From Leisingera sp. ANG-Vp (GTDB lineage Bacteria > Pseudomonadota > Alphaproteobacteria > Rhodobacterales > Rhodobacteraceae), in NCBI RefSeq assembly GCF_000813725.1, contig NZ_JWLD01000012.1:1-64000 (forward strand): a DNA stretch of 64,000 nt, written 5' to 3'. Positions 49,919 to 59,102 of this stretch are shown here, piece by piece. Made by a program: the position numbers and the translations under genes. A model generated the notes under the pieces. It was not told the DNA's origin. It saw nothing but the letters and a program-made list of their open reading frames with translations, and made no database searches. How positions within the stretch are numbered: the first letter of the stretch is position 1; each line of letters begins with the position of its first letter.

Positions 49919-51691
49919 TCACTCCGCCGCCTCGATGCCGTCCACCAGGACCGGCAATTGCATCTCAAAGACCGCGCCGCCGTTCTGGCCATTGCGGGCG
50001 GTCAGCCGTCCCCCAAGGTCGTTGACGATCCCCGAGGAGATGGCAAGCCCCAAACCCACCCCGTCGCCGGGCTGCTTGGTGGTGTAGAAGGGCTCGAACA
50101 GCTCGTCGAAGTCCTTGATCCCCACCCCGTTGTCGCGCACCGAAAGGGTCGCGGTCTCGCCAGCGGCCAGGAGGATTTCCACCTCCGGGTCCGGCACCGA
50201 CTTGGTGGCGTCCAGCGCATTGCGCAAGAGGTTGACCATGACCTGTTCCAGCCGCATCCGGTCCCCCATCACCATAACAGGTTCTTCCGGCAAAATCCGG
50301 GTGATTTTCACATGCCGCTGGCGCAGCTGCGGCTCCATCATCGAAAGGCTCGAGGCCAGCGCATCGCCCAAGTTTACAGGGCTGAACGCATCGCCGCCCT
50401 TGCGGGCATAAGACTTCAGCTGGCGGGTGATCGCCCCCATCCGCTCAATCAGGTCATCGATGCGGCCGAAGGAGGCCAGCGCTTCATCCGGCCGGTTGCG
50501 ATTGAGCAGCAGACGGGCGCCCGCCAGATAGGTTTTCATCGCCGCAAGCGGCTGATTCAATTCGTGGCTGACGGCCGCCGACATCTCCCCCAAGGCAGCC
50601 AGTTTCGAGCTCTGCGCCAGGCTCTGTTCGGCCACCGCCAGGGTCTTTTGCATCCGCTCCCGCTCGGCAATTTCCCGCTGCAGGCGAGCGTTCAATACGC
50701 GAAGCTCTGCCGACTCGCGCTGGAACAGCGCCATCCGCAGCGCGGTTTTCCGGCTGAGCGCATAGAAGGCCAGCGCCAGAAGGATCGCGAATCCCATGAT
50801 TTCCAGCGCCAGCACCGCGTTCACCCGCTCGCGCACAGAGGCGTAGGTGGTGAAGGAGGCCATCCGCCACCCCTGGAACGGCACCCGGGTCTCCAGCCGC
50901 ATCACCGCCTCGCCCTGCAGATAGGCGTCCGGCGGCAGCGCAGTCCAGTCGGTGGTGGCGCGGATCGCCCGCTGGATGGCACCCTCCGGCGTTTGCAGGG
51001 TCAGCGCGTCGTCTTCCTTCAACCCGCGCCAGCGTGCCTCAGTGGCAAGGATGATATTGCCGGTGCTGTCGGTGACCAGCACCGCGTCGGAAATCCCTGC
51101 CCAGGCCCGCTCGAACTTCTGCAGGTCGACCTCGACCACAATGGCGCCCAGCACGCCTGTGGCATCCACCATGCGCCGGGAATACGTGAACCGGTAGCCG
51201 CCGACCTCGCGCGGGATCACCGAGAACACGGTCGACTTGGCGCGCACCGCATCGACGAAATAGGCCGCGTTGCGGTGGCTCTCGCCCAGACGGTTGCGGT
51301 CGGTGGCGGCCACCGTGCGCCCGTCCTGCGCCAGAAGCATGATCGAGGCGGCGCCGATCTCATCGACAAAAGAGATCAGCCGCTGGGTAGACAGGGAAAA
51401 GTCGCTCGATTGCAGCGCCGAGATCAGAGTCTGGTCGCGCGCCAGCAGCTGCGGCACGATGGCGTGCTGGCGCAGCTCGCTCAGCAGGTTGCCGGAATAG
51501 AGCGCCAGACGCAGCTCGGCCCGGTTGCGGGTGCTTTCGGTAAAACGGTGGGTCAGCGCCCGGTTCGTGGTCCAGACCGTGATGGCCGCTGCCGCCATGA
51601 ACAGCACAAGCGCCAGCCGGGCGCGCCACGAAATCGTGCGCGAGCCGGTTCTGGGTTTGGATTTGGTCAAATCAGAGCGCGGGGCGGTCAT
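49919..51691 (-). CDS. DctB-like sensor histidine kinase
   Basis: A 590-aa membrane sensor with TM1 near 26-44, a large periplasmic domain of dCache/DctB type (about 50-285), TM2 near 292-314, then a HisKA dimerisation domain with H-box AVSHELNQPLAAMKTYL (His near 380) and a HATPase_c domain (DNGVGIKDFDELF, GLGLAISSGIVNDLGG). DctB proteins sense C4-dicarboxylates and phosphorylate DctD. No dct transporter genes are in the window. It is downstream of purQ by 36 bp. Confidence 0.88.
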   Translation of the reverse strand: MTAPRSDLTKSKPRTGSRTISWRARLALVLFMAAAAITVWTTNRALTHRFTESTRNRAELRLALYSGNLLSELRQHAIVPQLLARDQTLISALQSSDFSLSTQRLISFVDEIGAASIMLLAQDGRTVAATDRNRLGESHRNAAYFVDAVRAKSTVFSVIPREVGGYRFTYSRRMVDATGVLGAIVVEVDLQKFERAWAGISDAVLVTDSTGNIILATEARWRGLKEDDALTLQTPEGAIQRAIRATTDWTALPPDAYLQGEAVMRLETRVPFQGWRMASFTTYASVRERVNAVLALEIMGFAILLALAFYALSRKTALRMALFQRESAELRVLNARLQREIAERERMQKTLAVAEQSLAQSSKLAALGEMSAAVSHELNQPLAAMKTYLAGARLLLNRNRPDEALASFGRIDDLIERMGAITRQLKSYARKGGDAFSPVNLGDALASSLSMMEPQLRQRHVKITRILPEEPVMVMGDRMRLEQVMVNLLRNALDATKSVPDPEVEILLAAGETATLSVRDNGVGIKDFDELFEPFYTTKQPGDGVGLGLAISSGIVNDLGGRLTARNGQNGGAVFEMQLPVLVDGIEAAE

Positions 51692-51727
51692 AGTCTATAC
51701 CTATTGCGGCCGCCCCGCCTTCTCAAG

Positions 51728-52396
51728 TCACGCAGCGGTGACCATGCCGGCCAATGCGCGGAACATGGCCGTCCCGTCGGTGCCGCCGTGGCCCTCGTCC
51801 GCGGCGCGCTCCGGATGCGGCATCATGCCGAGAACACGGCGGTTTTCAGACAGGATGCCTGCGATGTCCGCCACAGAACCGTTGGGGTTCTCTTCATAGG
51901 TGAAGGCAACACGGTCCTGATCCTGCAGTGCCTTGACGGTGTCTGCATCGGCAAAATAGTTGCCGTCGTGGTGGGCAATCGGCACCCCGATCACATCGCC
52001 CGCGTTGTACCCTTGGGTAAAGACGCTGTCAGAGGTCGCAACCTGCAGCCCCACGGTGCGGCAAATGTACTTCAGGCCCGCGTTGCGCAGCAGCGCGCCT
52101 GGCAGCACGCCGGTTTCGGTCAGGATCTGAAAGCCGTTGCAGACGCCGAGGGCATAGCCGCCGCGGTCCGCGTGCTCAATTACGGCCTTGCAGATCGGAG
52201 ACTGCGCCGCGATGGCGCCGCAGCGCAGGTAGTCGCCATAGGAAAAGCCGCCCGGCACGCCGACGATGTCGACCCCCTCCGGCAGCGCACTGTCCTTGTG
52301 CCAGACCATCGACACGTCGAAACCGGCCTGCTCAAACGCCACCGCCAGATCGCGGTCGCAGTTCGAGCCCGGGAAAACAACAACCGCCGCTTTCAT
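51728..52396 (-). CDS. purQ: Phosphoribosylformylglycinamidine synthase, glutaminase subunit
   Basis: Supplies ammonia to PurL in the fourth purine step. The 222-aa class I glutamine amidotransferase has the nucleophile Cys86 in [10 protein letters not shown] and a C-terminal His/Glu pair in [11 protein letters not shown]. The ATG at 52396 overlaps the purS stop (ATGA); the frame opens 19 codons earlier but that part is purS coding. The small-PurL system (PurS, PurQ, PurL) is used here. Confidence 0.95.
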   Translation of the reverse strand: MKAAVVVFPGSNCDRDLAVAFEQAGFDVSMVWHKDSALPEGVDIVGVPGGFSYGDYLRCGAIAAQSPICKAVIEHADRGGYALGVCNGFQILTETGVLPGALLRNAGLKYICRTVGLQVATSDSVFTQGYNAGDVIGVPIAHHDGNYFADADTVKALQDQDRVAFTYEENPNGSVADIAGILSENRRVLGMMPHPERAADEGHGGTDGTAMFRALAGMVTAA

Positions 52397-52626
52397 CAGG
52401 CCATCTCGATGCTGTAGGATTCGATCACGGTGTTGGCCAGCAGCTTCTCGCACATCGCGGTCACGTCGGCCTCGGTGGCGCCTTCGGCCAGATCCAGGTC
52501 GATCACCTTGCCCTGACGCACGCCTTCGACCTTGTCAAAGCCCAGAGCCCCCAGCGCGTGGCGCACCGCCTCGCCCTGCGGATCCAGAACCCCGTTCTTC
52601 AGCATCACATGCACCCGTGCCTTCAT
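52396..52626 (-). CDS. purS: Phosphoribosylformylglycinamidine synthase, PurS subunit
   Basis: A 76-aa PurS with the family's [20 protein letters not shown] start and the [17 protein letters not shown] strand. It dimerises and links PurL to PurQ in the three-part FGAM synthase. The gene follows purC by 95 bp and is coupled to purQ. purL is not visible in the window. Confidence 0.95.
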   Translation of the reverse strand: MKARVHVMLKNGVLDPQGEAVRHALGALGFDKVEGVRQGKVIDLDLAEGATEADVTAMCEKLLANTVIESYSIEMA

Positions 52627-52676
52627 CGCTTCATCCCTCAGGTTTTCGATGGCGAAGCCCTGGCGGGCTTCTTCTT

Positions 52677-52716
52677 TGCAAAATACTCAAAATCCCGCCC
52701 TGTCAGCAGGGCGGGA
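52677..52716 (-). terminator. Hairpin with T-rich tail behind purC
   Basis: Stem tcccgccctg / cagggcggga (52693-52702, 52707-52716), 4-nt loop, 6 bp after the purC stop. On the minus strand a T-rich stretch containing the complement of aaaatactc follows. It may attenuate expression of purS and purQ relative to purC. Confidence 0.6.
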
Positions 52717-52721
52717 CCGGA

Positions 52722-53483
52722 TCAGTTCACCAGCGTCGGTTTGCCCGGCGCCGGCGGGTTGTTCGGCATCACGCCCAGACGGCGCGCCACTTCGCTGTAG
52801 GCATCGGTCAGGCTGCCCAGGTCGCGGCGGAACACGTCCTTGTCCAGCTTCTGGCCGGTCTTGATGTCCCACAGGCGGCAGCTGTCGGGGCTGATCTCGT
52901 CAGCAATCACCAGGCGCTGGAAGTCGCCCTCGTACACGCGGCCGATCTCGATCTTGAAGTCGACCAGGCGGATGCCCACCGCCAGGAACACACCGGACAG
53001 GAAGTCATTCACCCGCAGCGCCAGGCTCAGGATGTCGTCCATGTCCTGCTGGCTGGCCCAGCCAAAGGCAGCGATATGCTCCTCGGTGACCAGCGGATCG
53101 CCCAGGGCGTCGTCCTTATAGCAGTATTCCACGATCGGGCGCGGCAGCTGGGTGCCTTCGTCGATGCCCAGGCGCTTGGAAATGGAGCCCGCCGCATAGT
53201 TGCGCACGATCACTTCCAGCGGCACGATCTCGCAGCTGCGCACCAGCTGCTCGCGCATGTTCAGACGCTTCAGGAAATGGGTCGGCACGCCGATCTGCGC
53301 CAGGCCCAGCATGAAGAACTCGCTGAGGATGTTGTTCAGGACGCCCTTGCCCTCGATCACGTCGTGCTTTTCAGCATTGAAAGCGGTGGCATCGTCCTTG
53401 AAATACTGCACAATGGTGCCCGGCTCGGGGCCTTCGTACAGTGTCTTTGCCTTGCCTTCGTAGATTTTCTTGCGGCGCGCCAT
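52722..53483 (-). CDS. purC: Phosphoribosylaminoimidazole-succinocarboxamide synthase
   Basis: SAICAR synthetase, purine pathway. The 253-aa protein has [14 protein letters not shown] at the start and the [33 protein letters not shown] and DFKIEIGRV blocks, all typical. purC, purS and purQ share the minus strand. The 270-bp gap upstream (53484-53755) contains GC-rich dyads and the promoter facing the divergent ATPase-inhibitor gene. Confidence 0.96.
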   Translation of the reverse strand: MARRKKIYEGKAKTLYEGPEPGTIVQYFKDDATAFNAEKHDVIEGKGVLNNILSEFFMLGLAQIGVPTHFLKRLNMREQLVRSCEIVPLEVIVRNYAAGSISKRLGIDEGTQLPRPIVEYCYKDDALGDPLVTEEHIAAFGWASQQDMDDILSLALRVNDFLSGVFLAVGIRLVDFKIEIGRVYEGDFQRLVIADEISPDSCRLWDIKTGQKLDKDVFRRDLGSLTDAYSEVARRLGVMPNNPPAPGKPTLVN

Positions 53484-53755
53484 TGGGAACCTTTCGGGTC
53501 AATGCCGGGAATCCGGCCCTGCGATGTGCCGCCCTCATAGTGCAAGGGGGGCCGCGCCGCAAGCTTGCTGCGGGCCGGCCCTTGCCTGTCAGCGCCCATG
53601 GCAGCGCTTCGGCCTGCCCCCGCGGCAGGCCGGCGGGCGTGCTCCCGGCAGGCTGCGTCAGACAAGGGCTTTGACCGGCTCAGTTTTTTCTTGCCCTGGA
53701 GGGGGATCACGCTCCTATCATTACAAAGGTGAAAAGCGGTTAAAGAGGATCAGCC

Positions 53756-54073
53756 ATGACGACATTCGACGAACGCGAGCAGGCCTTCGAAGCCAAATTC
53801 GCGCATGATGAGGAAATGCAGTTCAAAGCGCGTGCGCGCCGCAACAAGCTGGTTGGGCTTTGGGCGGCTGAGCTTTTGGGCAAAACCGGGTCTGCCGCAG
53901 ATGAGTATGCCCAAACCGTTGTTGCCGCCGATCTTGAAGAAGCAGGCCACGAGGATCTGGTGCGCAAGCTGTACGGCGATCTCGGCTACCGGGCCACTCA
54001 GGAGCAGATCCGCGGCAAGATCCGCGAGATGATGCCGCAGGCCCAGGAAGAGATCCTGCAAGAGGACGGCTGA
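53756..54073 (+). CDS. F1-ATPase inhibitor, zeta subunit (DUF1476)
   Basis: A 105-aa all-helical protein. The alphaproteobacterial zeta subunit blocks reverse rotation of F1F0-ATP synthase. The N-terminal MTTFDEREQAFEAKFAHDEE is the inhibitory segment, then RARRNKLVGLWAAELLG and the helix bundle ending REMMPQAQEEIL. Known from Paracoccus denitrificans and relatives. It stands as a single-gene unit, divergent from purC. Confidence 0.93.
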   Translation: MTTFDEREQAFEAKFAHDEEMQFKARARRNKLVGLWAAELLGKTGSAADEYAQTVVAADLEEAGHEDLVRKLYGDLGYRATQEQIRGKIREMMPQAQEEILQEDG

Positions 54074-54279
54074 ACCGGCACCCTCCGGCCACCGCCTGAC
54101 TGTCGGCCTGACTTGCGCTGGCACTGACCGCCCGGCGCAGGCCTGATCTGGCGATCTGGCGCACAGGGCAGAGGCTCCATAAGTATTTCCGCGCACAATT
54201 TTACAGGTTAACCCAACTGAAAACCGCTGCACCTAGACTGGCGCAGACTGCCTTTCTGCTCTGCCAGCTCAGGATTGTT

Positions 54280-56169
54280 ATGCTGTTTTCAAAATCGCCC
54301 GCCCGCAGACCGGCCGCGCGGCTGATCAGGCTCACTGTGCCGTTTCTGGTCATGGGGGTCTGCCTTTGGCTGCTGCGGGCGCAGACAGAGCTACCGCCGC
54401 TGGCCGAGCTGGGCGCCGTTCTGGCCGGGCTGCCTGCCTGGAAGTGGGCAGGCGCAGCCTTGGCAACCGCACTCAGCTTCTGGGCCCTGGGACGCTATGA
54501 TTCCGTCGCCCATCGGCACCTTCAAACCGGGCTGGACGGTCCCGAAGCGCGGCGCGCAGGCATCGCGGCGATTGCCTTTTCCCAAACCGCCGGGTTTGGC
54601 CTGTTTACAGGCGCCTACGCCCGCTGGCGGCTGCTGCCGGGGCTTTCGCCGCTGCAGGCAGGCCAGCTGACAGCCCTGGTCGCGGCTACTTTTCTAGCCG
54701 CGCTTTCAGTGATTTGCGGCGCGGCTCTGATCCTGGCCCCGCCTGCGCCGGGCCTGTCCTGGGCCGGGGGGCTGATCCTTCTGGCAGCCACGGCCATTGC
54801 GGCTGCCAGCTTTCTTCACCCGGAAATGCCCCTGTTCCGGATCAAGCTGCGCTGGCCTTCGCTGACGGCCATGGCCGCGCTGGGGTTCTGGGCGGTTGCG
54901 GACGTTGCAGCAGCCGGCACCGCCCTGTGGCTGCTGCTGCCGGAAGGCGCAGGCGTCTCCTGGGCACCGCTCCTGACGGCCTATGCCGTGGCGCTGGGGC
55001 TGGCAGTCGTCTCCTCCGCTCCAGGCGGTGCGGGCCCGTTTGAACTTGCCCTCTGTGCATTGCTTCCCGCGGTGCCTGACAGCACGCTGATTGCCGGGCT
55101 GCTGGCCTTCCGGCTGGTCTATTACGCTGTTCCGGCCGTTCTGGCAGGCCTGCTGCTGATCTTCCCCGGCCTCATCCCGGTGCGCAACAAGCCCCTGGAA
55201 GACACGGATCTGCTAGGCAGCCGCGCTTTGTCGCCCGCTGCTCTCCCCAAAGACCGGACATGCTCTGAAGCCGGAATCATCCGGCAAAACGGCGGCCATG
55301 TGCAGGCTTTCGGCCTCAATCAGGTGGCGCTGCTGAACACGCCGCAAGCCTCGGTCGCGCTGTTTGACCCCCTCTCCGGCATCACCCAGGAGACATTTGC
55401 CCCGCTGGCGGCCCACGCCCGCAGCCGCAATGCTGCCGCCTGCTACTATAAGTGCGCCCCCCGCACTGCATTAGAGGCGCGCAAGGCCGGATGGCGGGTT
55501 CTGCGGATTGCCGAAGAGGCCGTGCTGAACCCTTTGGCCTTCGCCGAAAAGGGATCCAGCCGCCGCCAGCTGCGCCGCAAACTGCGCCACGCGGAAAAGG
55601 CCGGGCTGGAGGCCTTTTCGGCAGGCGCCTCGCTGCCGCTTGATCAGATGCAAGAGGTGGACGCAGCCTGGCAGGCCGCCCACGGAACCGCCTATGGCAC
55701 AACGATGGGCCGGTTCGAGCCAGGCTACGTCGCCGGGCAAGAAATTGTTCTGGCCTTCCTGGAGGGGAAACTGATCGGTTTCGCCAGCTTCCATGCATCT
55801 TCGCGCGAATGGTGCCTCGACCTGATCCGCCTGCGCCCGGATGCGCCGGACGGCGCCGGCCACGCACTGGTACGCGCAGGAATTGCTTCAGCCGCCGCCG
55901 CCGGGATCAGCCGCCTGTCGCTGGCTGCAGTCCCGGATCACCGGCTGGCCAAAGGCGTCGACCGGGGCCTGCGCCGGTTCAAGACCTGTTTTGCCCCGTC
56001 ATGGGAACCCCGCTACATGGCGGCGCCAGGCTGGCTGCAGATGGCGCTCTGCATTGCCGAACTTGTGCGCCTTGTGCACCGACCGCCCGCGGTGCTGCCG
56101 GCAGCCGGAGGTGCGCAAACTCATAATGAAGATGAAGAAAATGAAATTGCGCTTGCCCATACGGCATGA
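54280..56169 (+). CDS. MprF-like membrane protein with DUF2156 acyltransferase domain
   Basis: A 629-aa two-part protein. Residues 1-305 hold 7-8 membrane helices of the UPF0104/LPG-flippase type. The C-terminal cytoplasmic half (about 330-600) is a GNAT-like DUF2156 domain: SRRQLRRKLRHAEKAGLEAF and HGTAYGTTMGRFEPGY, then GKLIGFASFHA. MprF couples lipid aminoacylation with flipping, changing surface charge and peptide resistance. Substrate amino acid unknown. The end of this gene overlaps no neighbour; bmt starts 68 bp later. Confidence 0.85.
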   Translation: MLFSKSPARRPAARLIRLTVPFLVMGVCLWLLRAQTELPPLAELGAVLAGLPAWKWAGAALATALSFWALGRYDSVAHRHLQTGLDGPEARRAGIAAIAFSQTAGFGLFTGAYARWRLLPGLSPLQAGQLTALVAATFLAALSVICGAALILAPPAPGLSWAGGLILLAATAIAAASFLHPEMPLFRIKLRWPSLTAMAALGFWAVADVAAAGTALWLLLPEGAGVSWAPLLTAYAVALGLAVVSSAPGGAGPFELALCALLPAVPDSTLIAGLLAFRLVYYAVPAVLAGLLLIFPGLIPVRNKPLEDTDLLGSRALSPAALPKDRTCSEAGIIRQNGGHVQAFGLNQVALLNTPQASVALFDPLSGITQETFAPLAAHARSRNAAACYYKCAPRTALEARKAGWRVLRIAEEAVLNPLAFAEKGSSRRQLRRKLRHAEKAGLEAFSAGASLPLDQMQEVDAAWQAAHGTAYGTTMGRFEPGYVAGQEIVLAFLEGKLIGFASFHASSREWCLDLIRLRPDAPDGAGHALVRAGIASAAAAGISRLSLAAVPDHRLAKGVDRGLRRFKTCFAPSWEPRYMAAPGWLQMALCIAELVRLVHRPPAVLPAAGGAQTHNEDEENEIALAHTA

Positions 56170-56237
56170 GAGAGAACACCAGACCTACCAGCCGCCCGCA
56201 CTCCGTTTTGCGGCGGCCCCTGATCGGGACATGAGCT

Positions 56238-57257
56238 ATGACCAACACCTTCACTCATTTGCTAGAGACCAAAGACGTTCTGCTGGCGGACGGTGCGACC
56301 GGCACCAACCTGTTTGCTATGGGGCTGCAATCCGGCGATGCGCCTGAATTGTGGAACACCGATGAGCCCAAGAAGATCATGGCGCTGTATCAGGGGTCGG
56401 TGGATGCGGGCAGCGACCTGTTCCTGACCAACAGCTTTGGCGGCACCGCAGCGCGCCTCAAGCTGCACGACGCCCAAGGCCGGGTGCGCGAGCTGAACCG
56501 CGCCGCTGCAGAACTCGGCCGCGAAGTTGCCGACAAGGCGGAGCGCAAAATTGCGGTGGCCGGCTCGGTCGGCCCGACCGGTGAGATTTTTCAGCCCGTC
56601 GGCGAGATGTCCCATTCCCTCGCAGTGGAAATGTTCCATGAGCAGGCAGACGCCCTGAAGGAAGGCGGCGCGGATGTGCTGTGGGTCGAGACCATCTCGG
56701 CCCCGGAAGAGTTCCGCGCTGCTGCAGAAGCGTTCAAACTGGCCGGCATGCCCTGGTGCGGCACCATGAGCTTTGACACCGCAGGACGCACCATGATGGG
56801 TGTGACTTCGGCGGATCTGGCCCAGCTGGTGGAAGAGTTTGACAATGCCCCGCTGGCCTTTGGCGCCAACTGCGGCACCGGCGCATCCGACATTCTGCGC
56901 ACCGTTCTGGGCTTTGCCGCGCAAGGCACCGAGCGCCCGGTGATCTCCAAGGGCAACGCGGGCATACCGAAATATGTCGACGGCCACATTCATTATGACG
57001 GCACCCCGGAACTGATGGGCGAATATGCGGTCATGGCCCGCAATGCCGGCGCCAAGATCATTGGCGGCTGCTGCGGCACAATGCCGGCCCACCTCAGCGC
57101 CATGCGCGAAGCGCTGGACACCCGGCCGCGCGGCGACCGCCCGGCGCTGGAGGAGATCGTCGAAGTCCTGGGTCCCTTCACCTCTGACAGCGATGGCACC
57201 GGCGAAGATGCAAATGCAGGCGGCGAGCGCCGCTCCCGCCGCCGCCGCCGCGCCTGA
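56238..57257 (+). CDS. bmt: Homocysteine S-methyltransferase, part of a split methionine synthase
   Basis: A 339-aa homocysteine-binding barrel of the BHMT/MetH-N type. Zinc ligands Cys212 (GANCGTG) and Cys278/Cys279 (GGCCGTMP) are present, and the N-terminal LADGATGTNLFAMGL is typical. In roseobacters this protein is annotated as betaine-homocysteine methyltransferase, but work in Phaeobacter and Dinoroseobacter points to its role as the homocysteine module of a split B12 methionine synthase. The last 25 residues are Arg-rich and disordered. A strong terminator follows. Confidence 0.9.
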   Translation: MTNTFTHLLETKDVLLADGATGTNLFAMGLQSGDAPELWNTDEPKKIMALYQGSVDAGSDLFLTNSFGGTAARLKLHDAQGRVRELNRAAAELGREVADKAERKIAVAGSVGPTGEIFQPVGEMSHSLAVEMFHEQADALKEGGADVLWVETISAPEEFRAAAEAFKLAGMPWCGTMSFDTAGRTMMGVTSADLAQLVEEFDNAPLAFGANCGTGASDILRTVLGFAAQGTERPVISKGNAGIPKYVDGHIHYDGTPELMGEYAVMARNAGAKIIGGCCGTMPAHLSAMREALDTRPRGDRPALEEIVEVLGPFTSDSDGTGEDANAGGERRSRRRRRA

Positions 57258-57303
57258 GCCTGCGGGGCCGCGTAAAGCGGGAAACACTCTGATTTATGAG
57301 CAA

Positions 57304-57342
57304 GATACGGCGCCGCATACATGCGGCGCCGTATCCGTTTTA
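57304..57342 (+). terminator. Rho-independent terminator of the homocysteine methyltransferase gene
   Basis: A 14-bp perfect stem gatacggcgccgca / tgcggcgccgtatc (57304-57317, 57322-57335) with a 4-nt loop, then cgttttatt. Confidence 0.85.
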
Positions 57343-57448
57343 TTGGGGGGCGAACATATGGTCTGCCCAGAGAGGCCCAGCCATAGGCACACCGGCAGCA
57401 GCCGCTGCAGGCCGTTCTTTTCTTTGGCGCTGCTTCAGGCGGATCAGC

Positions 57449-57727
57449 CTACTTGACGATCCGGAACTCAGTCAGCCCCGGTTCGGGCTCCGTGCGTTCG
57501 GTGAGAACATCCTTTACCGCCGCCGCGCCCGGCCCGCGGCCCATCCGGCGCACCATATCGGCCACGCTGGCGGCCGGCCCCATCAGCAGGGCCCGTACGG
57601 ACCCGTCCGGCTCATTGCGGATCCAGCCGGAGAGCCCGTGGCGCACCGCCTCTGCCCTGGCCCAGGTGCGGAAAGCCACGCCCTGCACCCGGCCCGTGAC
57701 CCGTGCTTTGATCGCAACAGACGTCAT
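57449..57727 (-). CDS. acyP: Acylphosphatase
   Basis: Hydrolyses acyl phosphates. The 92-aa protein has the active-site loop GRVQGVAFRTW, in which Arg holds the phosphate, and the Asn in GWIRNEPDGSV. It lies between two methionine-synthase-related genes on the opposite strand, with no obvious tie to them. Confidence 0.95.
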   Translation of the reverse strand: MTSVAIKARVTGRVQGVAFRTWARAEAVRHGLSGWIRNEPDGSVRALLMGPAASVADMVRRMGRGPGAAAVKDVLTERTEPEPGLTEFRIVK

Positions 57728-57798
57728 GAGACACCTTCCTTTCCGTCATTGCCCCTTCAGCATAGCACAGATGCGCCGCTGCGGGTTTCAACTATGAG

Positions 57799-58878
57799 TC
57801 AGAACAGGGCGAGCTGGTCCCCCGGCTGCGGCGGGCGTGCAAACAGGTCAGCCCGCAGGTCAGCCGTCCGCTCCTTCAGCTCCAAACGTTTGCACGCGGC
57901 CTTGAACCGCTGGGCGATCATTTCCGCATACCGCCCCTCGCCCCGCATCCGGTGGCCCCAGCGCGGATCATAATCCCGGCCGCCGTGCATCTCCCGCAGC
58001 CGTGCCATTACCTTGGCGGCGCGGCCAGGCTCATGCTCGGCCAGCCATTCCTGCCACAGCTCCGACACTTCCCGCGGCAGCCGCAGCATGATCCAGCTGG
58101 CGGCATCCGCCCCCGCTTCTGCCCCGGCAGCCAGCAGCGCCTCCAGCTCATGATCTGTCAGCCCCGGAACAACGGGCGAGGTCATGATCCGCACCGGCAC
58201 ACCTGCATCGGTCAGCCGCCGGATGGCTGCCAGCCGCCGTGCGGGCAGCGGCGCCCGCGGCTCCATCCGCCGCGACAGGTCCGGATCCAGGGTGGTGACG
58301 GAAATTCCCACCCGCACCAGCCCCCTGGCCGCCATCGGCGCCAGGATGTCCAGGTCGCGCTCCACCATCGCGCCCTTGGTCACGATCGCCACCGGGTGGT
58401 TGAAATCGCGCAGCACCTCCAGGCAGGCGCGGGTGATGCCATAGTCCCGTTCGCAGGGCTGATAGGGATCGGTGTTGGTTCCCAAAGCCAGTGTGGCCAC
58501 CCTGTAGCGCGGCGCCGACAGCTCCTTGCGCAGCACCGCCGCTGCGTTGGGCCGGGCCACCAGCCGGGTTTCAAAATCCATGCCCGGCGACAGCCCCAGA
58601 TAGGCATGGGTCGGACGGGCAAAACAATAGATGCAGCCGTGCTCGCAGCCCCGGTACGGATTGATGGAACGGTCGAACGGCAGGTCGGGAGACCGGTTAT
58701 AGGTGATCAGCGACCGCGCTGCTTCCTCCCGCACCTCGGTGGGAATCACTTCCGGATCCGCATCCTGAAACCAGCCATCATCGACAGTATCCCGCGCCTG
58801 TTCGTAGCGGCCTGCCGCATTGCTGAGACTGGCGCGCGCTTTGCGTCGCATGGGGTCGGAAACGCTGTGGTAAGGCAT
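57799..58878 (-). CDS. Radical SAM protein, SPL-like (PA0069 family)
   Basis: About 359 aa. The CxxxCxxC motif in RGCEHGCIYCFARPTH binds the 4Fe-4S cluster; ALGTNTDPYQPCERDYGITR and the TSPVVPGLTD blocks belong to the spore-photoproduct-lyase-like branch. The start at 58878 (MPYHSVSDPM) was preferred; the frame continues 28 codons upstream into hydrophobic, non-family sequence. Function of this family is unknown. It is convergent with no gene and divergent from the corrinoid gene. Confidence 0.85.
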   Translation of the reverse strand: MPYHSVSDPMRRKARASLSNAAGRYEQARDTVDDGWFQDADPEVIPTEVREEAARSLITYNRSPDLPFDRSINPYRGCEHGCIYCFARPTHAYLGLSPGMDFETRLVARPNAAAVLRKELSAPRYRVATLALGTNTDPYQPCERDYGITRACLEVLRDFNHPVAIVTKGAMVERDLDILAPMAARGLVRVGISVTTLDPDLSRRMEPRAPLPARRLAAIRRLTDAGVPVRIMTSPVVPGLTDHELEALLAAGAEAGADAASWIMLRLPREVSELWQEWLAEHEPGRAAKVMARLREMHGGRDYDPRWGHRMRGEGRYAEMIAQRFKAACKRLELKERTADLRADLFARPPQPGDQLALF

Positions 58879-59102
58879 GGCTTGATTATGCACTTGCAGC
58901 AAGAACAAATAAAGAACAAATGCGCAGAACTGAAGATTTTCATGCATAATCTGAAGTATCAATCAGCCGAATTTCCTCCTATAGGTCGGTTCGGACAACA
59001 GCAATGTCGCAAACAATGCAGTCGAGCGGCGGCATTCTGTCACAAAAGTTCCAAAACTAGGCCAACACGGGGCATCCCGCCCCGTAAGCAAGGATTAAGC
59101 GA

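Noticed and set aside
49880-52417. 845-codon plus-strand frame
   Set aside because: Antisense of dctB-like and purQ; typical GC-rich shadow.
58940-59102. Possible SAM or cobalamin riboswitch before the corrinoid gene
   Set aside because: I looked for the conserved core elements of SAM-II, SAM/SAH and cobalamin riboswitches and found none convincing.
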